From JAABRB01 sp041617635 (GTDB taxonomy: Bacteria > Pseudomonadota > Gammaproteobacteria > Burkholderiales > SG8-39), in assembly GCA_041617635.1 (NCBI GenBank), contig JBFJOO010000005.1, forward strand, positions 1-64,000: a stretch of 64,000 bases of DNA, written 5' to 3'. Both the position numbers and the translations under genes were made by a program. How positions within the stretch are numbered: the first letter of the stretch is position 1; every line of letters starts with the position of its first letter. Below the pieces are notes generated by a model. That model had not been told where the DNA came from and did no database searches. It saw only the letters and a list, made by a program, of their open reading frames with translations. This document shows, piece by piece, positions 1 to 7,961 of this stretch.

Positions 1-768
1 CAATCCGACGTCCGTGCCGCCGGCGAGCATGCGCGCGTCGGGCAGCCGGAGGCGCAGCGCGGCCAGCTCGGCCGACGTGCGCGGCGCATAGAACGCGCCG
101 CTGGCATGCGCGAGCGCAAGCCCCTTGCGGCGGCGGAGTCCGGAAAGCTGCTTCGCAAGCGCCGCCTCCGCGGCTCGGGCGGCCGGCGATTTCGAACCGG
201 CCGGCGCCTCGATCCAGCCCTGCTCGCCCGCCGGGATTGCGCGCCCGAGCGCGTACATCGCGCCCGCTGCGTCCACGATGGGCCGGTAGCCGGTGCAGCG
301 GCAGAGGTTTCCCGCGAGCGCGTCGTTTACCGCGGCGCGATCAGGCGACGGATCGCTCTTGTACAGCCCGAAGAGCGACATGACGAAACCCGGGGTGCAG
401 AAGCCGCATTGGGACCCGTGGCCGTCGGCGAGCGCCTGCTGGACCGGATGCAGCGCGCCGCCGCGCCCGCGCCGCAAACTCTCCACGGTGATCAGCGCCT
501 TGCCGTCGAGCGTGGGCAGGAACTGGATGCAGGAGTTGATCGCGCGGTAGCGCACCTTGCGCCCGGCCAGCTCCGCCAGCACCACCGTGCATGCGCCGCA
601 GTCGCCCTCCGCGCAGCCCTCTTTCGTACCGGTGCGCCCGAGGTCCTCACGGAGGTGTTGCAGCACCGTGCGCGTGGGTGCGACGTCTCGCACGGCCCGG
701 ATCTCGCCGTCGAGCACAAAGCGAACCACGCGATTCGCGTCCCGGCCGCTGCCTCTCCGCTGTGCCAT
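1..768 (-). CDS. xdhA: Xanthine dehydrogenase small subunit (2Fe-2S/FAD), 3' end beyond window
   Basis: Iron-sulfur and FAD subunit of the molybdenum enzyme that oxidises hypoxanthine to xanthine and urate. The reading frame is open for 256 codons from the ATG at 768 to the window edge, so only the N-terminal half is visible. Two cysteine sets typical of the family are present: CxxxxCGxC (GCAEGDCGACTV) near residue 55, and QCGFCTPGF followed by NLCRCTGYRPIV, which bind the two [2Fe-2S] clusters. The last visible residues (MLAGGTDVGL) begin the FAD-binding domain. It is divergent from the GntR regulator gene and heads the urate-degradation island, so purine catabolism is the clear role. The xdhB and xdhC partners would lie to the left, outside the window. 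Confidence 0.93.
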   Translation of the reverse strand, partial: MAQRRGSGRDANRVVRFVLDGEIRAVRDVAPTRTVLQHLREDLGRTGTKEGCAEGDCGACTVVLAELAGRKVRYRAINSCIQFLPTLDGKALITVESLRRGRGGALHPVQQALADGHGSQCGFCTPGFVMSLFGLYKSDPSPDRAAVNDALAGNLCRCTGYRPIVDAAGAMYALGRAIPAGEQGWIEAPAGSKSPAARAAEAALAKQLSGLRRRKGLALAHASGAFYAPRTSAELAALRLRLPDARMLAGGTDVGL

Positions 769-1167
769 GAGTGCCGCCTCCTCGACCCGTGCCGAATGCT
801 GCCGTGGCAAACGCGGTCGTTCGAGTCGTCGCGTCGCGCAACGCTCTGAGTGCCGCGTGGGGATGATCTAACTTTCTTGAATGCTGGCAATAAGGTAGCG
901 TTTTGTCAACCAGCATGAGTTGTTTCTTGCATGCATGATTTAGGTGCGTTGCATGATCCTGGTGCCTGGCGCCCAATAAATATCTTTCAGTCATGCACTT
1001 ATCGAGTGATGCACTGCAGAATTGAAAGTCCCACATCGGCAAAGCGTGCTAAGAACCCCGGTGACGGCTCGCGGAGCACATTCTGGTGCATCCAATCGTG
1101 CATACACGTTCGCGTGCTCGATGAACTCATGCTAGAGTGCCTGCATTTCCTCCATCGCCTGCCCGTC
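769..1167. promoter_or_regulatory. Divergent promoter region with repeated TGCAT motifs
   Basis: This 399-bp gap separates the divergent xdhA and GntR genes and contains no convincing gene. It is visibly more AT-rich than its surroundings. The pentamer TGCAT, or its complement ATGCA, recurs at about 929, 933, 951, 993, 1010, 1087 and 1099, often as TTGCATGA or TGATGCAC. A separate 7-bp inverted repeat, ATGCTGG/CCAGCAT, sits at 881-887 and 910-916. Such spacing would suit operator sites for the adjacent FCD-type regulator controlling both directions. The motif recurrence is seen directly; the operator role is inferred. Confidence 0.5.
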
Positions 1168-1965
1168 ATGCCTCGCAAGACGCCCGCCCGCCCCGCCCGG
1201 AAAGTTGCCGGCGCAGCCGCCCGGAAGATGACTTCCGCCGAACGGAAAGTGCCCGCGGACGAGCGCATCTATGCGGCGATCTGCGACGCCATCCTCGATC
1301 GGCGGCTGCCCCCGGGCACCCGCCTCCAGGAGATCCAGCTCGGCGAGTTCTTCGGGGTGAGCCGCACGGTCGCCCACCGGGCGCTGCTGCGGCTCGCCCA
1401 CGAGGGGATCGTGTCGTTGCGTCCCAAGCGCGTCGCGGTGGTGGCGCGCCCCTCGATCGAGGAGACGCGCAGCGTGTTCGAGGCGCGCCGCGCCGTGGAG
1501 GCGGCGATCGTGCCGATCGTGATGCGCTCGGTTGGCAAGGACCTGGCTGCCGAGCTCCGCGCGATGGTGCAGGCCGAGGACGCAGCCTACGCACGCGGCG
1601 ACCGCGCCGCCGGAACGCGGCTGTCGGTCGGCTTCCACACGCGCCTCGCCGACATGGCAAGCAATCCGGTTCTCGCGAAGTATGTGCGCGAGCTCGTCCT
1701 GCGCACCTCGCTCATCGTGGCGCTGTACGAATCCCCGGCGCGCGCCGCGCATCCGCATTTCGAGCACGCCGATATCGTCGCGAAGATCGCCGCCGGGGAC
1801 GAGCGCGCCGCCGCGCGCGCGATGGTCGAGCACCTCGAGGCGCTCGAGGCGAATCTGGAGCTGCGCGCAAGCGAAGCCTCGCCGACGCTCGCGGCGATCT
1901 TCGGCGCAGGCGGCGTGCATTCGCGAACCGCGCCGCCCGTTTTCGCCGCGCCCGAGCGCCGCTAG
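1168..1965 (+). CDS. GntR-family regulator with FCD ligand-binding domain
   Basis: Predicted transcription factor of 265 aa. After a basic N-terminal extension there is a winged helix-turn-helix (about residues 30-95, including LQEIQLGEFFGVSRTVAHRA), followed by an all-helical FCD-type effector domain containing the usual Arg and His positions (EARRAVEAAI; FHTRLADMASN; HFEHADIVAKI). The ATG at 1168 is chosen because the sequence before it reads through the promoter region and the downstream part aligns with family N-termini. FCD regulators usually sense small organic acids or ureides and repress neighbouring catabolic genes. Its position between xdhA and the allantoin/urate genes makes it the likely purine-catabolism regulator; the effector is unknown. 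Confidence 0.85.
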   Translation: MPRKTPARPARKVAGAAARKMTSAERKVPADERIYAAICDAILDRRLPPGTRLQEIQLGEFFGVSRTVAHRALLRLAHEGIVSLRPKRVAVVARPSIEETRSVFEARRAVEAAIVPIVMRSVGKDLAAELRAMVQAEDAAYARGDRAAGTRLSVGFHTRLADMASNPVLAKYVRELVLRTSLIVALYESPARAAHPHFEHADIVAKIAAGDERAAARAMVEHLEALEANLELRASEASPTLAAIFGAGGVHSRTAPPVFAAPERR

Positions 1966-2040
1966 GCCGGCGCGACCGGCGTCAATTCCACTGCACGAGC
2001 GCCGCGCCCGCGACGATCAGGTGGCGCCGGCGATCCGCGC

Positions 2041-2115
2041 CTACCCCAGGGGATGGTGGGGAAAGCCGAGCACGCCGACCAGGAGCGCGAGTAGAAGGGC
2101 GAGCGAGAGGGGCAT
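2041..2115 (-). CDS. Possible 24-residue hydrophobic peptide
   Basis: A short frame immediately after the puuE stop encodes 24 residues: a run of about 17 hydrophobic residues (starting MPLSLALLLALLVG) ending in FPHHPLG. It could be a single-span membrane peptide co-transcribed with puuE, but a 24-codon ORF in GC-rich DNA can easily arise by chance. No ribosome-binding site stands out. Confidence 0.15.
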   Translation of the reverse strand: MPLSLALLLALLVGVLGFPHHPLG

Positions 2116-2120
2116 GCGGG

Positions 2121-3071
2121 TCAAGCTCCAGAGCTTCGGGGGGCAGCGTGCTCACGCGGGTGGGCACGCTGCCAGTGGCGGGCGATGTCGATCCGGCGGC
2201 AGACCCACACCCGGTCGTGCTGCTCGATGTGGTCCAGGAACCGCTGCAGGGCGGCGAATCGTCCCGGCCGTCCCAGCAACCGGCAGTGCATGCCGACCGA
2301 CATCATGCGCGGGCGCTCCGCGCCCTCCGCGTAGAGCACGTCGAACGTGTCGCGCAGATAGGTCAGGAAGTGCTCGGCCGTGTTGAAGCCCTGTGGTGTC
2401 GCGAAGCGCATGTCGTTGGCGTCCAGGGTGTAGGGCACGATGAGGTGGGGCGCGCGTCGGCCATCCGCGGTCGTGACGGTCGTCCAGAACGGCAGCTCAT
2501 CGCCGTAGTAGTCCGAGTCGTACTCGTACCCACCATGCTCGACCACCAGCCGGCGCGTGTTCGGGCTGTCGCGACCGGTGTACCAGCCCACCGGCCATTG
2601 CCCGCCGGTCATGCGGCGGATGATCTCGGTTCCGCGGCGCATGTGCTCGCGCTCGGTCGCCTCGTCGACACTCTGATAGTGGATCCAGCGCCAGCCGTGG
2701 CAGGCGATCTCGTGCCCGAGCTCGACGAACGCCGCGGTGAGCTCCGGATGCCGCTCGAGCGCCATGGAGATGCCGAACACGGTGAGCGGCAGCTTCCGCC
2801 GCTCGAACTCGCGCAGGATCCGCCAGCCGCCCACCCGCGAGCCGTATTCGTAGATCGATTCCATGCTGAGATGGCGCGCGGGATAGGTTTGTGCGCCGAT
2901 GATCTCCGACAGGAACTGCTCGGAGCCCGGGTCGCCGTGCAGCACGGAGTTCTCGCCGCCCTCCTCGTAGTTGAGCACGAACTGAACCGCGATGCGCGCC
3001 CCGCCCGGCCAGCCGGCGTGCGGCGGATTGCGGCCGTAGCCGACCAGGTCTCGCGGGTAGTCCGACGTCAT
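2121..3071 (-). CDS. puuE: Allantoinase PuuE, polysaccharide-deacetylase fold
   Basis: Cofactor-independent allantoinase, converting allantoin to allantoate. The 316-aa protein belongs to the NodB/polysaccharide-deacetylase superfamily: it opens with the PuuE-typical DLVGYGRNPPHAGWPGGAR, then YEEGGENS, and contains the degenerate deacetylase motifs HEIACHGWRW and YTGRDSPNTRR. The length matches the family (about 300-320). It lies on the opposite strand to uraD, its start about 100 bp from the uraD start, so the two are divergent. Together with uraH and uraD it gives a route from 5-hydroxyisourate through S-allantoin to allantoate. No allantoate-degrading gene is visible in the window. Confidence 0.92.
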   Translation of the reverse strand: MTSDYPRDLVGYGRNPPHAGWPGGARIAVQFVLNYEEGGENSVLHGDPGSEQFLSEIIGAQTYPARHLSMESIYEYGSRVGGWRILREFERRKLPLTVFGISMALERHPELTAAFVELGHEIACHGWRWIHYQSVDEATEREHMRRGTEIIRRMTGGQWPVGWYTGRDSPNTRRLVVEHGGYEYDSDYYGDELPFWTTVTTADGRRAPHLIVPYTLDANDMRFATPQGFNTAEHFLTYLRDTFDVLYAEGAERPRMMSVGMHCRLLGRPGRFAALQRFLDHIEQHDRVWVCRRIDIARHWQRAHPREHAAPRSSGA

Positions 3072-3172
3072 GCCTGCTTTCTCCTCGCGTGCGGCTCAGC
3101 CGGCGCTGGCGCGCCGGTTTCCGGGTCGGATCGTATACTACACGCCACCTCATCCCGTTCCACCGCACGCCC

Positions 3173-3685
3173 ATGTCGCTCCCGATGACAGCGATCAACG
3201 CCATGCGCCCCGCGGAATTCATGACGGCGCTCGGGGGCGTGTTCGAGCACTCGCCCTGGGTCGCCGAGCGGGCATTGGCCAAGCGGCCCTACGCGGACGT
3301 CGCCGCGCTCCATGCGGCGATGGTCGATGTCGTCCGCGGTGCGACGCGCGAGGAGCAGCTCACTCTGCTGCGCGCGCACCCGGAGCTCGCGGGCCGGGAA
3401 GCCCAGGCGGGCACGCTGACGGCGGATTCGACGTCCGAGCAGCGCAGTGCCGGGCTGAATGCGCTGACCCGCGCGGAGATGGAGCGGGTCGGCCGCCTGA
3501 ACCGCGCCTACCGGGAGCGGTTCGGCTTTCCGTTCATCATCGCCGTGCGGCGTCACACCAAAGAATCGATCTTCGCCGAGTTCGAGCGCCGGCTCGGCAA
3601 CGACGCCGACAGCGAGCGGCTCGAGTGCCTCGAGCAGGTGTACATCATCACGCGGCTGCGGCTGGACGCGCTCGTCGCGGCCTAA
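3173..3685 (+). CDS. uraD: OHCU decarboxylase
   Basis: 2-oxo-4-hydroxy-4-carboxy-5-ureidoimidazoline decarboxylase, the third step from urate to S-allantoin. The 170-aa all-helical protein shows family signatures: AMRPAEFMTALGGVFEHSPW at the N-terminus, LLRAHPELAGREA with the active-site His-Pro-Glu, LTRAEMERVGRLNRAYRERF, and GFPFIIAVRRHTK. The start at ATG 3173 is preferred over an upstream ATG at 3089 because the family begins close to this point. It is followed 39 bp later by uraH in the same orientation and is probably the first gene of the operon running through the ABC transporter. Confidence 0.93.
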   Translation: MSLPMTAINAMRPAEFMTALGGVFEHSPWVAERALAKRPYADVAALHAAMVDVVRGATREEQLTLLRAHPELAGREAQAGTLTADSTSEQRSAGLNALTRAEMERVGRLNRAYRERFGFPFIIAVRRHTKESIFAEFERRLGNDADSERLECLEQVYIITRLRLDALVAA

Positions 3686-3724
3686 GAGATCCGCGTCCGA
3701 GGCGGCGCGCGAGGGGGGATTCAG

Positions 3725-4078
3725 ATGGGGAGGCTTTCGACGCACGTCCTGGACACCCGCACGGGCACGCCCGCGGCGGGCATGCGCATCGAGTTCTCGG
3801 TGCTCGAGAACGGCAGCTGGCGGCAGCTGAAATCGCTGCAGACCAACGCGGACGGCCGCACCGACGAGCCGCTCATGGCCGGCGACGCGATGCGCACGGG
3901 CGAATTCAAGATCGTGTTCCACGTGGCCGAGTACTTCCGCGGCCAGGGAGTCGCGCTCGCCGAACCGGCGTTTCTCGATCGCGTGCCGATCCGCTTCGGC
4001 ATCGCCGACGCGAGCGCGCACTACCACGTGCCGCTGCTCTGCACGCCGTGGAGCTACTCCACGTATCGGGGCAGCTGA
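3725..4078 (+). CDS. uraH: 5-hydroxyisourate hydrolase (transthyretin-like)
   Basis: Hydrolyses 5-hydroxyisourate to OHCU, the substrate of the upstream uraD product. The 117-aa protein has all hallmarks of a working enzyme: RLSTHVLDTRTGTPA with His7, NADGRTDEP with Arg45, AHYHVPLL with His101, and the diagnostic C-terminal tetrapeptide YRGS ending in Ser117. These four residues correspond to the known catalytic set of the family. It ends 3 bp before the ABC transporter ATPase start, so translation is probably coupled. Compare the degenerate paralogue at 9046. Confidence 0.95.
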   Translation: MGRLSTHVLDTRTGTPAAGMRIEFSVLENGSWRQLKSLQTNADGRTDEPLMAGDAMRTGEFKIVFHVAEYFRGQGVALAEPAFLDRVPIRFGIADASAHYHVPLLCTPWSYSTYRGS

Positions 4079-4081
4079 CCC

Positions 4082-5191
4082 ATGTCCGACGAGTCCGGTC
4101 AGATCGGCCATCGCCTGAAGTTCGAGGCGATCACGCATCGGTTCGGTGAGTTCGTCGCCGCGCGCGACATCGCGCTGGACATCGCCGCGGGAGAGCTCGT
4201 CACGCTCCTCGGCCCGAGCGGCTGCGGCAAGTCCACCCTGCTCAGAATCGTGTCCGGCTTCCTGACCCAGAGCGAAGGCCGCGTCCTGTTCGACAACGAG
4301 CCGGTCGACCACTTGCCGCCGAACCGCCGCGGCGTGGGCATCGTGTTCCAGAACTACGCCCTCTTTCCCCACATGACAGTGGCCGAAAACATCGCATACG
4401 GACTCCAGGCGCGCGGCACGCCGCGCGCCACGACGCGCGAGCGGGTCGCAGAGATGCTGGAGCTGGTGCACATGGCGAGCTTCGCCGACCGCTTGCCCCG
4501 GCAGCTGTCGGGCGGCCAGCAGCAGCGCATCGCGCTCGCGCGCTGCCTCGCAGTCCGGCCGAAGATCCTGCTGCTCGACGAGCCGTTCGGCGCGCTCGAC
4601 AAGAACCTGCGCCTCGACATGCAGATCGAGGTGAAACGGCTGCAGCGCGCAAGCGGCGTCACCACCATCATGGTGACGCACGACCAGGAAGAGGCGCTTT
4701 CCATGGCCGACCGCATCGCGGTGATGAACCGGGGCCGGATCGAGCAGGTCGCTCCGCCGATCGAGATCTACGACCGGCCGGCGACGCTCTTCGTCAGCCA
4801 GTTCGTGGGGACCTCCAACCTGCTGCCGGGCAAGATCGCGGCGGTCGATGGCGAACGCGCGGCCGTTGCGCTGGCCGATGGCACACGGCTTGCGTGTGTC
4901 TCAACGATGGCGAATCCAGTGGGCTCGGAAGTGCTCGTATCGGTGCGTCCGGAGCGTCTGCGCGTCCACACTGCACCAACCGAGGGCGCGATCCCCGCGA
5001 CGGTGAAGGTCGTGCTACCGCTCGGGCCGATCGTCGTGTACGAGGCGGAGACCCGCGCCGGCGAACCCGTGAAGATCAGCGCGCCACGCGAAGGCGAAGC
5101 GCGGCCGTTCGATCCCGGCGACGCGATTTTTATCGAGCCCGCGGCGCCCGACGCCGCGCGGCTTTTCCAGCGCATTGCCCATATCAACTGA
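4082..5191 (+). CDS. Polyamine-type ABC transporter ATPase (PotA-like)
   Basis: Cytoplasmic ATPase subunit, 369 aa. Walker A is GPSGCGKST (about residue 43), followed by the Q-loop VFQNYALFPHMTV, ABC signature LSGGQQQRIALAR, Walker B ILLLDEPFGALD and H-loop TIMVTHDQEEA. The C-terminal part after about residue 240 is a TOBE/OB regulatory domain as in PotA/FbpC/MalK relatives (VSVRPERLRVH). It begins 3 bp after uraH and is followed by its own binding protein and two permeases, giving a full importer. Family membership points to the spermidine/putrescine/opine class; the purine context suggests a ureide or purine-derived substrate. Confidence 0.9.
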   Translation: MSDESGQIGHRLKFEAITHRFGEFVAARDIALDIAAGELVTLLGPSGCGKSTLLRIVSGFLTQSEGRVLFDNEPVDHLPPNRRGVGIVFQNYALFPHMTVAENIAYGLQARGTPRATTRERVAEMLELVHMASFADRLPRQLSGGQQQRIALARCLAVRPKILLLDEPFGALDKNLRLDMQIEVKRLQRASGVTTIMVTHDQEEALSMADRIAVMNRGRIEQVAPPIEIYDRPATLFVSQFVGTSNLLPGKIAAVDGERAAVALADGTRLACVSTMANPVGSEVLVSVRPERLRVHTAPTEGAIPATVKVVLPLGPIVVYEAETRAGEPVKISAPREGEARPFDPGDAIFIEPAAPDAARLFQRIAHIN

Positions 5192-5204
5192 CGAGGAGGA
5201 GACC

Positions 5205-6251
5205 ATGAACAAGCCCGATATGAACCGCCGAACGCTGCTCGCCGCAGGAATCGGCCTCGGCGCCGCCGCCGCGCTGCCCACCCGCCTGCTCGCCGCCGAT
5301 AACCTGGTGGTGGCGACGTTTCCAGGTACCTGGAACGAGGCGCATTCGAAAGTGCTCGCACCCTACTTCAAGAAGCGCACCGGCGCATCCGTCACGCAGA
5401 CGATCCAGCTCGCGCACGACCAGGTCGCGAAGCTCGCCGCCTCCGGCGGCAATCCGCCGTTCGACGTGGCGATTTTCGACGACCCCCAGGTGCTGGATGC
5501 CGTCAAGCAGGGGCTGATCGTCGAGTACCCGAAGGCCAAGTCGCCGAACTACAAGGACCTGCTGCCGGAGTACCAGGATGCCTGGGGACCGAAGATCTCC
5601 ATGCAAGTGATCGGGATCGGCTACAACCCGAAGCGCGTCAAGACCCCGCCCAAGTCCTGGGACGAGCTCCTTGATCCGAAATACAAGGGCCGCGTCGGAC
5701 TGACCGCGCTGAACAGCCAGCTCGGCATCGCGTTTCTTGTTGAGTTGAACCGCGTCAAGGGCGGTACCGTCACCAACTTCGATCCGGCGTTCAAGGCGCT
5801 CAAGGCTCTGCTGCCGAACGTCGGCGCGATCGGCGCAAACCTCGGCGCCTACGCGACCCTCTGGCAGCAGGAGGAGATCGACATCGCGCCCTACAACTTC
5901 AATTTCGTGCAGACGTTGAAAGGGCGCGGGGTGCCCGTCGAGCTCGCCATACCCGAGACCGGCGCGGTGGGGTGGCGGACCAGCCTGCACCTCGTGAAGG
6001 GGGCGAAGGATCCCGACCTCGCGGTGCAGTACATCGACTCCCACCTCGCCGCGGATCTGCAGACCGCGCTCCAGCAGGCGCCCTACAACGTGATTCCGAC
6101 CAACAGCAAGGTGGCGCTGACCGGCGAGATCACACGTTCGCTGGGCAAGACGCACGCTGATCTCGCCAAGATCCGCAATGTCGACTGGGAGGCGGTCAAT
6201 CCACAGCGCGGCGCGCTGATCGAGCAGTTCAACCGCGAGATCTCGAAGTAG
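5205..6251 (+). CDS. Periplasmic binding protein, PotD-like
   Basis: Extracellular solute-binding protein of 348 aa, periplasmic. The ATG at 5205 is chosen because it follows a strong ribosome-binding site (GAGGAGGAG) and gives a Tat-like signal (NRRTLLAAGIGLGAAAAL then LLAADN). The mature part is a type II periplasmic-binding fold of the spermidine/putrescine class, with characteristic segments such as VVATFPGTWNEAHSKVL, IGIGYNPKRVK and WDELLDPKYKGRVGL. It is encoded 13 bp after the ATPase and 43 bp before the first permease. The substrate cannot be read from sequence; allantoin, allantoate or another ureide is inferred from neighbours. Confidence 0.88.
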   Translation: MNKPDMNRRTLLAAGIGLGAAAALPTRLLAADNLVVATFPGTWNEAHSKVLAPYFKKRTGASVTQTIQLAHDQVAKLAASGGNPPFDVAIFDDPQVLDAVKQGLIVEYPKAKSPNYKDLLPEYQDAWGPKISMQVIGIGYNPKRVKTPPKSWDELLDPKYKGRVGLTALNSQLGIAFLVELNRVKGGTVTNFDPAFKALKALLPNVGAIGANLGAYATLWQQEEIDIAPYNFNFVQTLKGRGVPVELAIPETGAVGWRTSLHLVKGAKDPDLAVQYIDSHLAADLQTALQQAPYNVIPTNSKVALTGEITRSLGKTHADLAKIRNVDWEAVNPQRGALIEQFNREISK

Positions 6252-6294
6252 GCGCAGCGCCCAACCCGGCGTAGCGGCTGTAGGGCAAAGCGCG

Positions 6295-7149
6295 ATGGCC
6301 GGCGGGTCGGTAGACGGACGCCGCGAGTGGCAGCTTGCGCTGCCGCTCGGGGCGTTCTTTGTGCTGTTCTTCGTCGCGCCGCTCGCCGTGCTCGCGGTGT
6401 GGAGCTTCTACGCCGCGACGGAAACGCACACGCTGACGCTCGCCCAATACGCCAAGTTCCTCGGCGACCGCTTCACGCTCGGCATCCTCTGGAACACGCT
6501 TTGGCTCGGCTTCCAGGCAACGCTGGTCTGCCTCCTTTTCGGCTACCCGCTCGCGTGGCTCGCGATCCGGCTCACGCCGCGCTGGCAGGCGGCGCTGCTC
6601 TTCGTCGTCATCCTGCCGATCCTGACCAGCGTGGTGGTGCGCACTTTCGCCTGGATCGTCATGCTCGGCTCGCAGGGCGTCATCAACAAGACGCTCATTG
6701 CGATCGGGTTGATCGATACGCCGCTGCGGCTCCTCTACACGGAAACGGGCGTCATCATGGTGCTCGCGCAGGTGCAGATGCCGCTCATGGTGCTGCCGAT
6801 CATGGCGACCCTGACGCGGGTCGACCGGAACCTGTTCGACGCCTCGGCCTCGCTCGGCGCCGGCGCCTGGCGGACGCTGTGGCGGATCACGCTGCCGCTT
6901 TCGCTTCCCGGCGTCATCGCCGGCTGCATCCTGGTCTACGCCGCGTGCGTCACGGCCTTCGTGACCCAGACGCTGATCGGCGGCGCCCGGCTGATCTACA
7001 TGCCGCTCTACATCTACCAGCAGGCGACCGGCGCCAACGACTGGCCGTTCGCCGCCGCGATGTCGGTCCTCTTCATGGTCGCGGTGCTGTTCGTGGTGTA
7101 CCTGCTGAACCTGGTCGGCCGCACGAGCAAGGGACAGATCTATGGCTAG
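6295..7149 (+). CDS. ABC transporter permease, PotB-like
   Basis: First inner-membrane subunit of the importer, 284 aa, with about six hydrophobic segments. The EAA-type loop that contacts the ATPase is visible as FDASASLGAGAWRTLWRITLPLSLPG (about residues 183-207). The N-terminus RREWQLALPLGAFFVLFFVAP is typical of the family's first membrane helix. Its stop overlaps the start of the second permease by 8 bp, indicating coupled translation. Confidence 0.88.
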   Translation: MAGGSVDGRREWQLALPLGAFFVLFFVAPLAVLAVWSFYAATETHTLTLAQYAKFLGDRFTLGILWNTLWLGFQATLVCLLFGYPLAWLAIRLTPRWQAALLFVVILPILTSVVVRTFAWIVMLGSQGVINKTLIAIGLIDTPLRLLYTETGVIMVLAQVQMPLMVLPIMATLTRVDRNLFDASASLGAGAWRTLWRITLPLSLPGVIAGCILVYAACVTAFVTQTLIGGARLIYMPLYIYQQATGANDWPFAAAMSVLFMVAVLFVVYLLNLVGRTSKGQIYG

Positions 7150-7951
7150 GAGCAGAGATGCGGATGCGCTCTCGTTCGGACTGGCCGTCGGCAGCCTGTC
7201 GGTCGTCGCGCTCGTCTTCCTGATCGCGCCAACGCTCATCCTGCTCCTCACGTCGCTCACCGACTCGGAGTCCCTCAAGTTCCCACCGAGCGGTTATTCG
7301 CTGCGCTGGTACGCCGCGCTGATCGACGCGCGTCAGCTCCTCGATGCCGCGTGGAACAGCCTGGTAGTCGCCGCATGGACGACCGTCGCGTCGGTGGTGC
7401 TCGGCGTCGCGGCAGCGCTCGCAATCGGGCGCAGCCAAGCGCCGTGGGCGAAGGCGCTCGATTCGCTCTTCATGTCCCCGCTCCTGCTGCCGGCGCTCGC
7501 CTTCGGGTTCGGTGCGCTCATCTACTTCAATTCGATCGGCCTTGCCCAGTCGATGATCGGGTTGATCCTCGGCCATATCGCGGTCTGCGTGCCGTTCGTC
7601 TTGCGCAACAGCATCGCGGCGCTGTCGCAGCTCAACCCGGCCATGTTGGAGGCCTCCGAGAGCCTGGGCGCCGGTCGCTTCTATACGTTTCGCCGGGTCA
7701 CGCTCCCGCTCATCGCCCCGGGCGTGGGCGCGGGCGCTTTCATCGCCTTCATGTCGTCGTTCGACAACGTGCCCGTCTCGCTCTTCCTGAGCGACGCGCG
7801 CACCCAGATGCTCCCGATCCACCTCTGGGAGATCATCGAGACCAATCTCGACGTGCGCACCGCGGCCGCGTCCGGCGTCATCGTGGTCGCGACGCTCGTG
7901 CTTATGATTCTCGCCGAGCGTTTCGCCGGGCTGACAAAGCAGCTGCGCTGA
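7142..7951 (+). CDS. ABC transporter permease, PotC-like
   Basis: Second membrane subunit, 269 aa, with about six membrane segments. The EAA loop reads LEASESLGAGRFYTFRRVTLPLIAPG, and the family signature FDNVPVSLFLSDARTQMLP follows. With the ATPase, binding protein and first permease it completes a heterodimeric-permease importer. The next gene starts only about 10 bp later on the same strand, so the operon very likely continues into the BMP lipoprotein. Confidence 0.88.
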   Translation: MARSRDADALSFGLAVGSLSVVALVFLIAPTLILLLTSLTDSESLKFPPSGYSLRWYAALIDARQLLDAAWNSLVVAAWTTVASVVLGVAAALAIGRSQAPWAKALDSLFMSPLLLPALAFGFGALIYFNSIGLAQSMIGLILGHIAVCVPFVLRNSIAALSQLNPAMLEASESLGAGRFYTFRRVTLPLIAPGVGAGAFIAFMSSFDNVPVSLFLSDARTQMLPIHLWEIIETNLDVRTAAASGVIVVATLVLMILAERFAGLTKQLR

Positions 7952-7961
7952 GATACGCTCG

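Noticed and set aside
1137..3188. 683-codon plus-strand frame over the GntR and puuE genes
   Set aside because: It overlaps two well-supported genes in other frames and is Arg/Ala/Pro/Gly rich without motifs.
3068..4681. 537-codon minus-strand frame over uraD, uraH and the ABC ATPase
   Set aside because: Antisense to three recognised genes; no domain visible.
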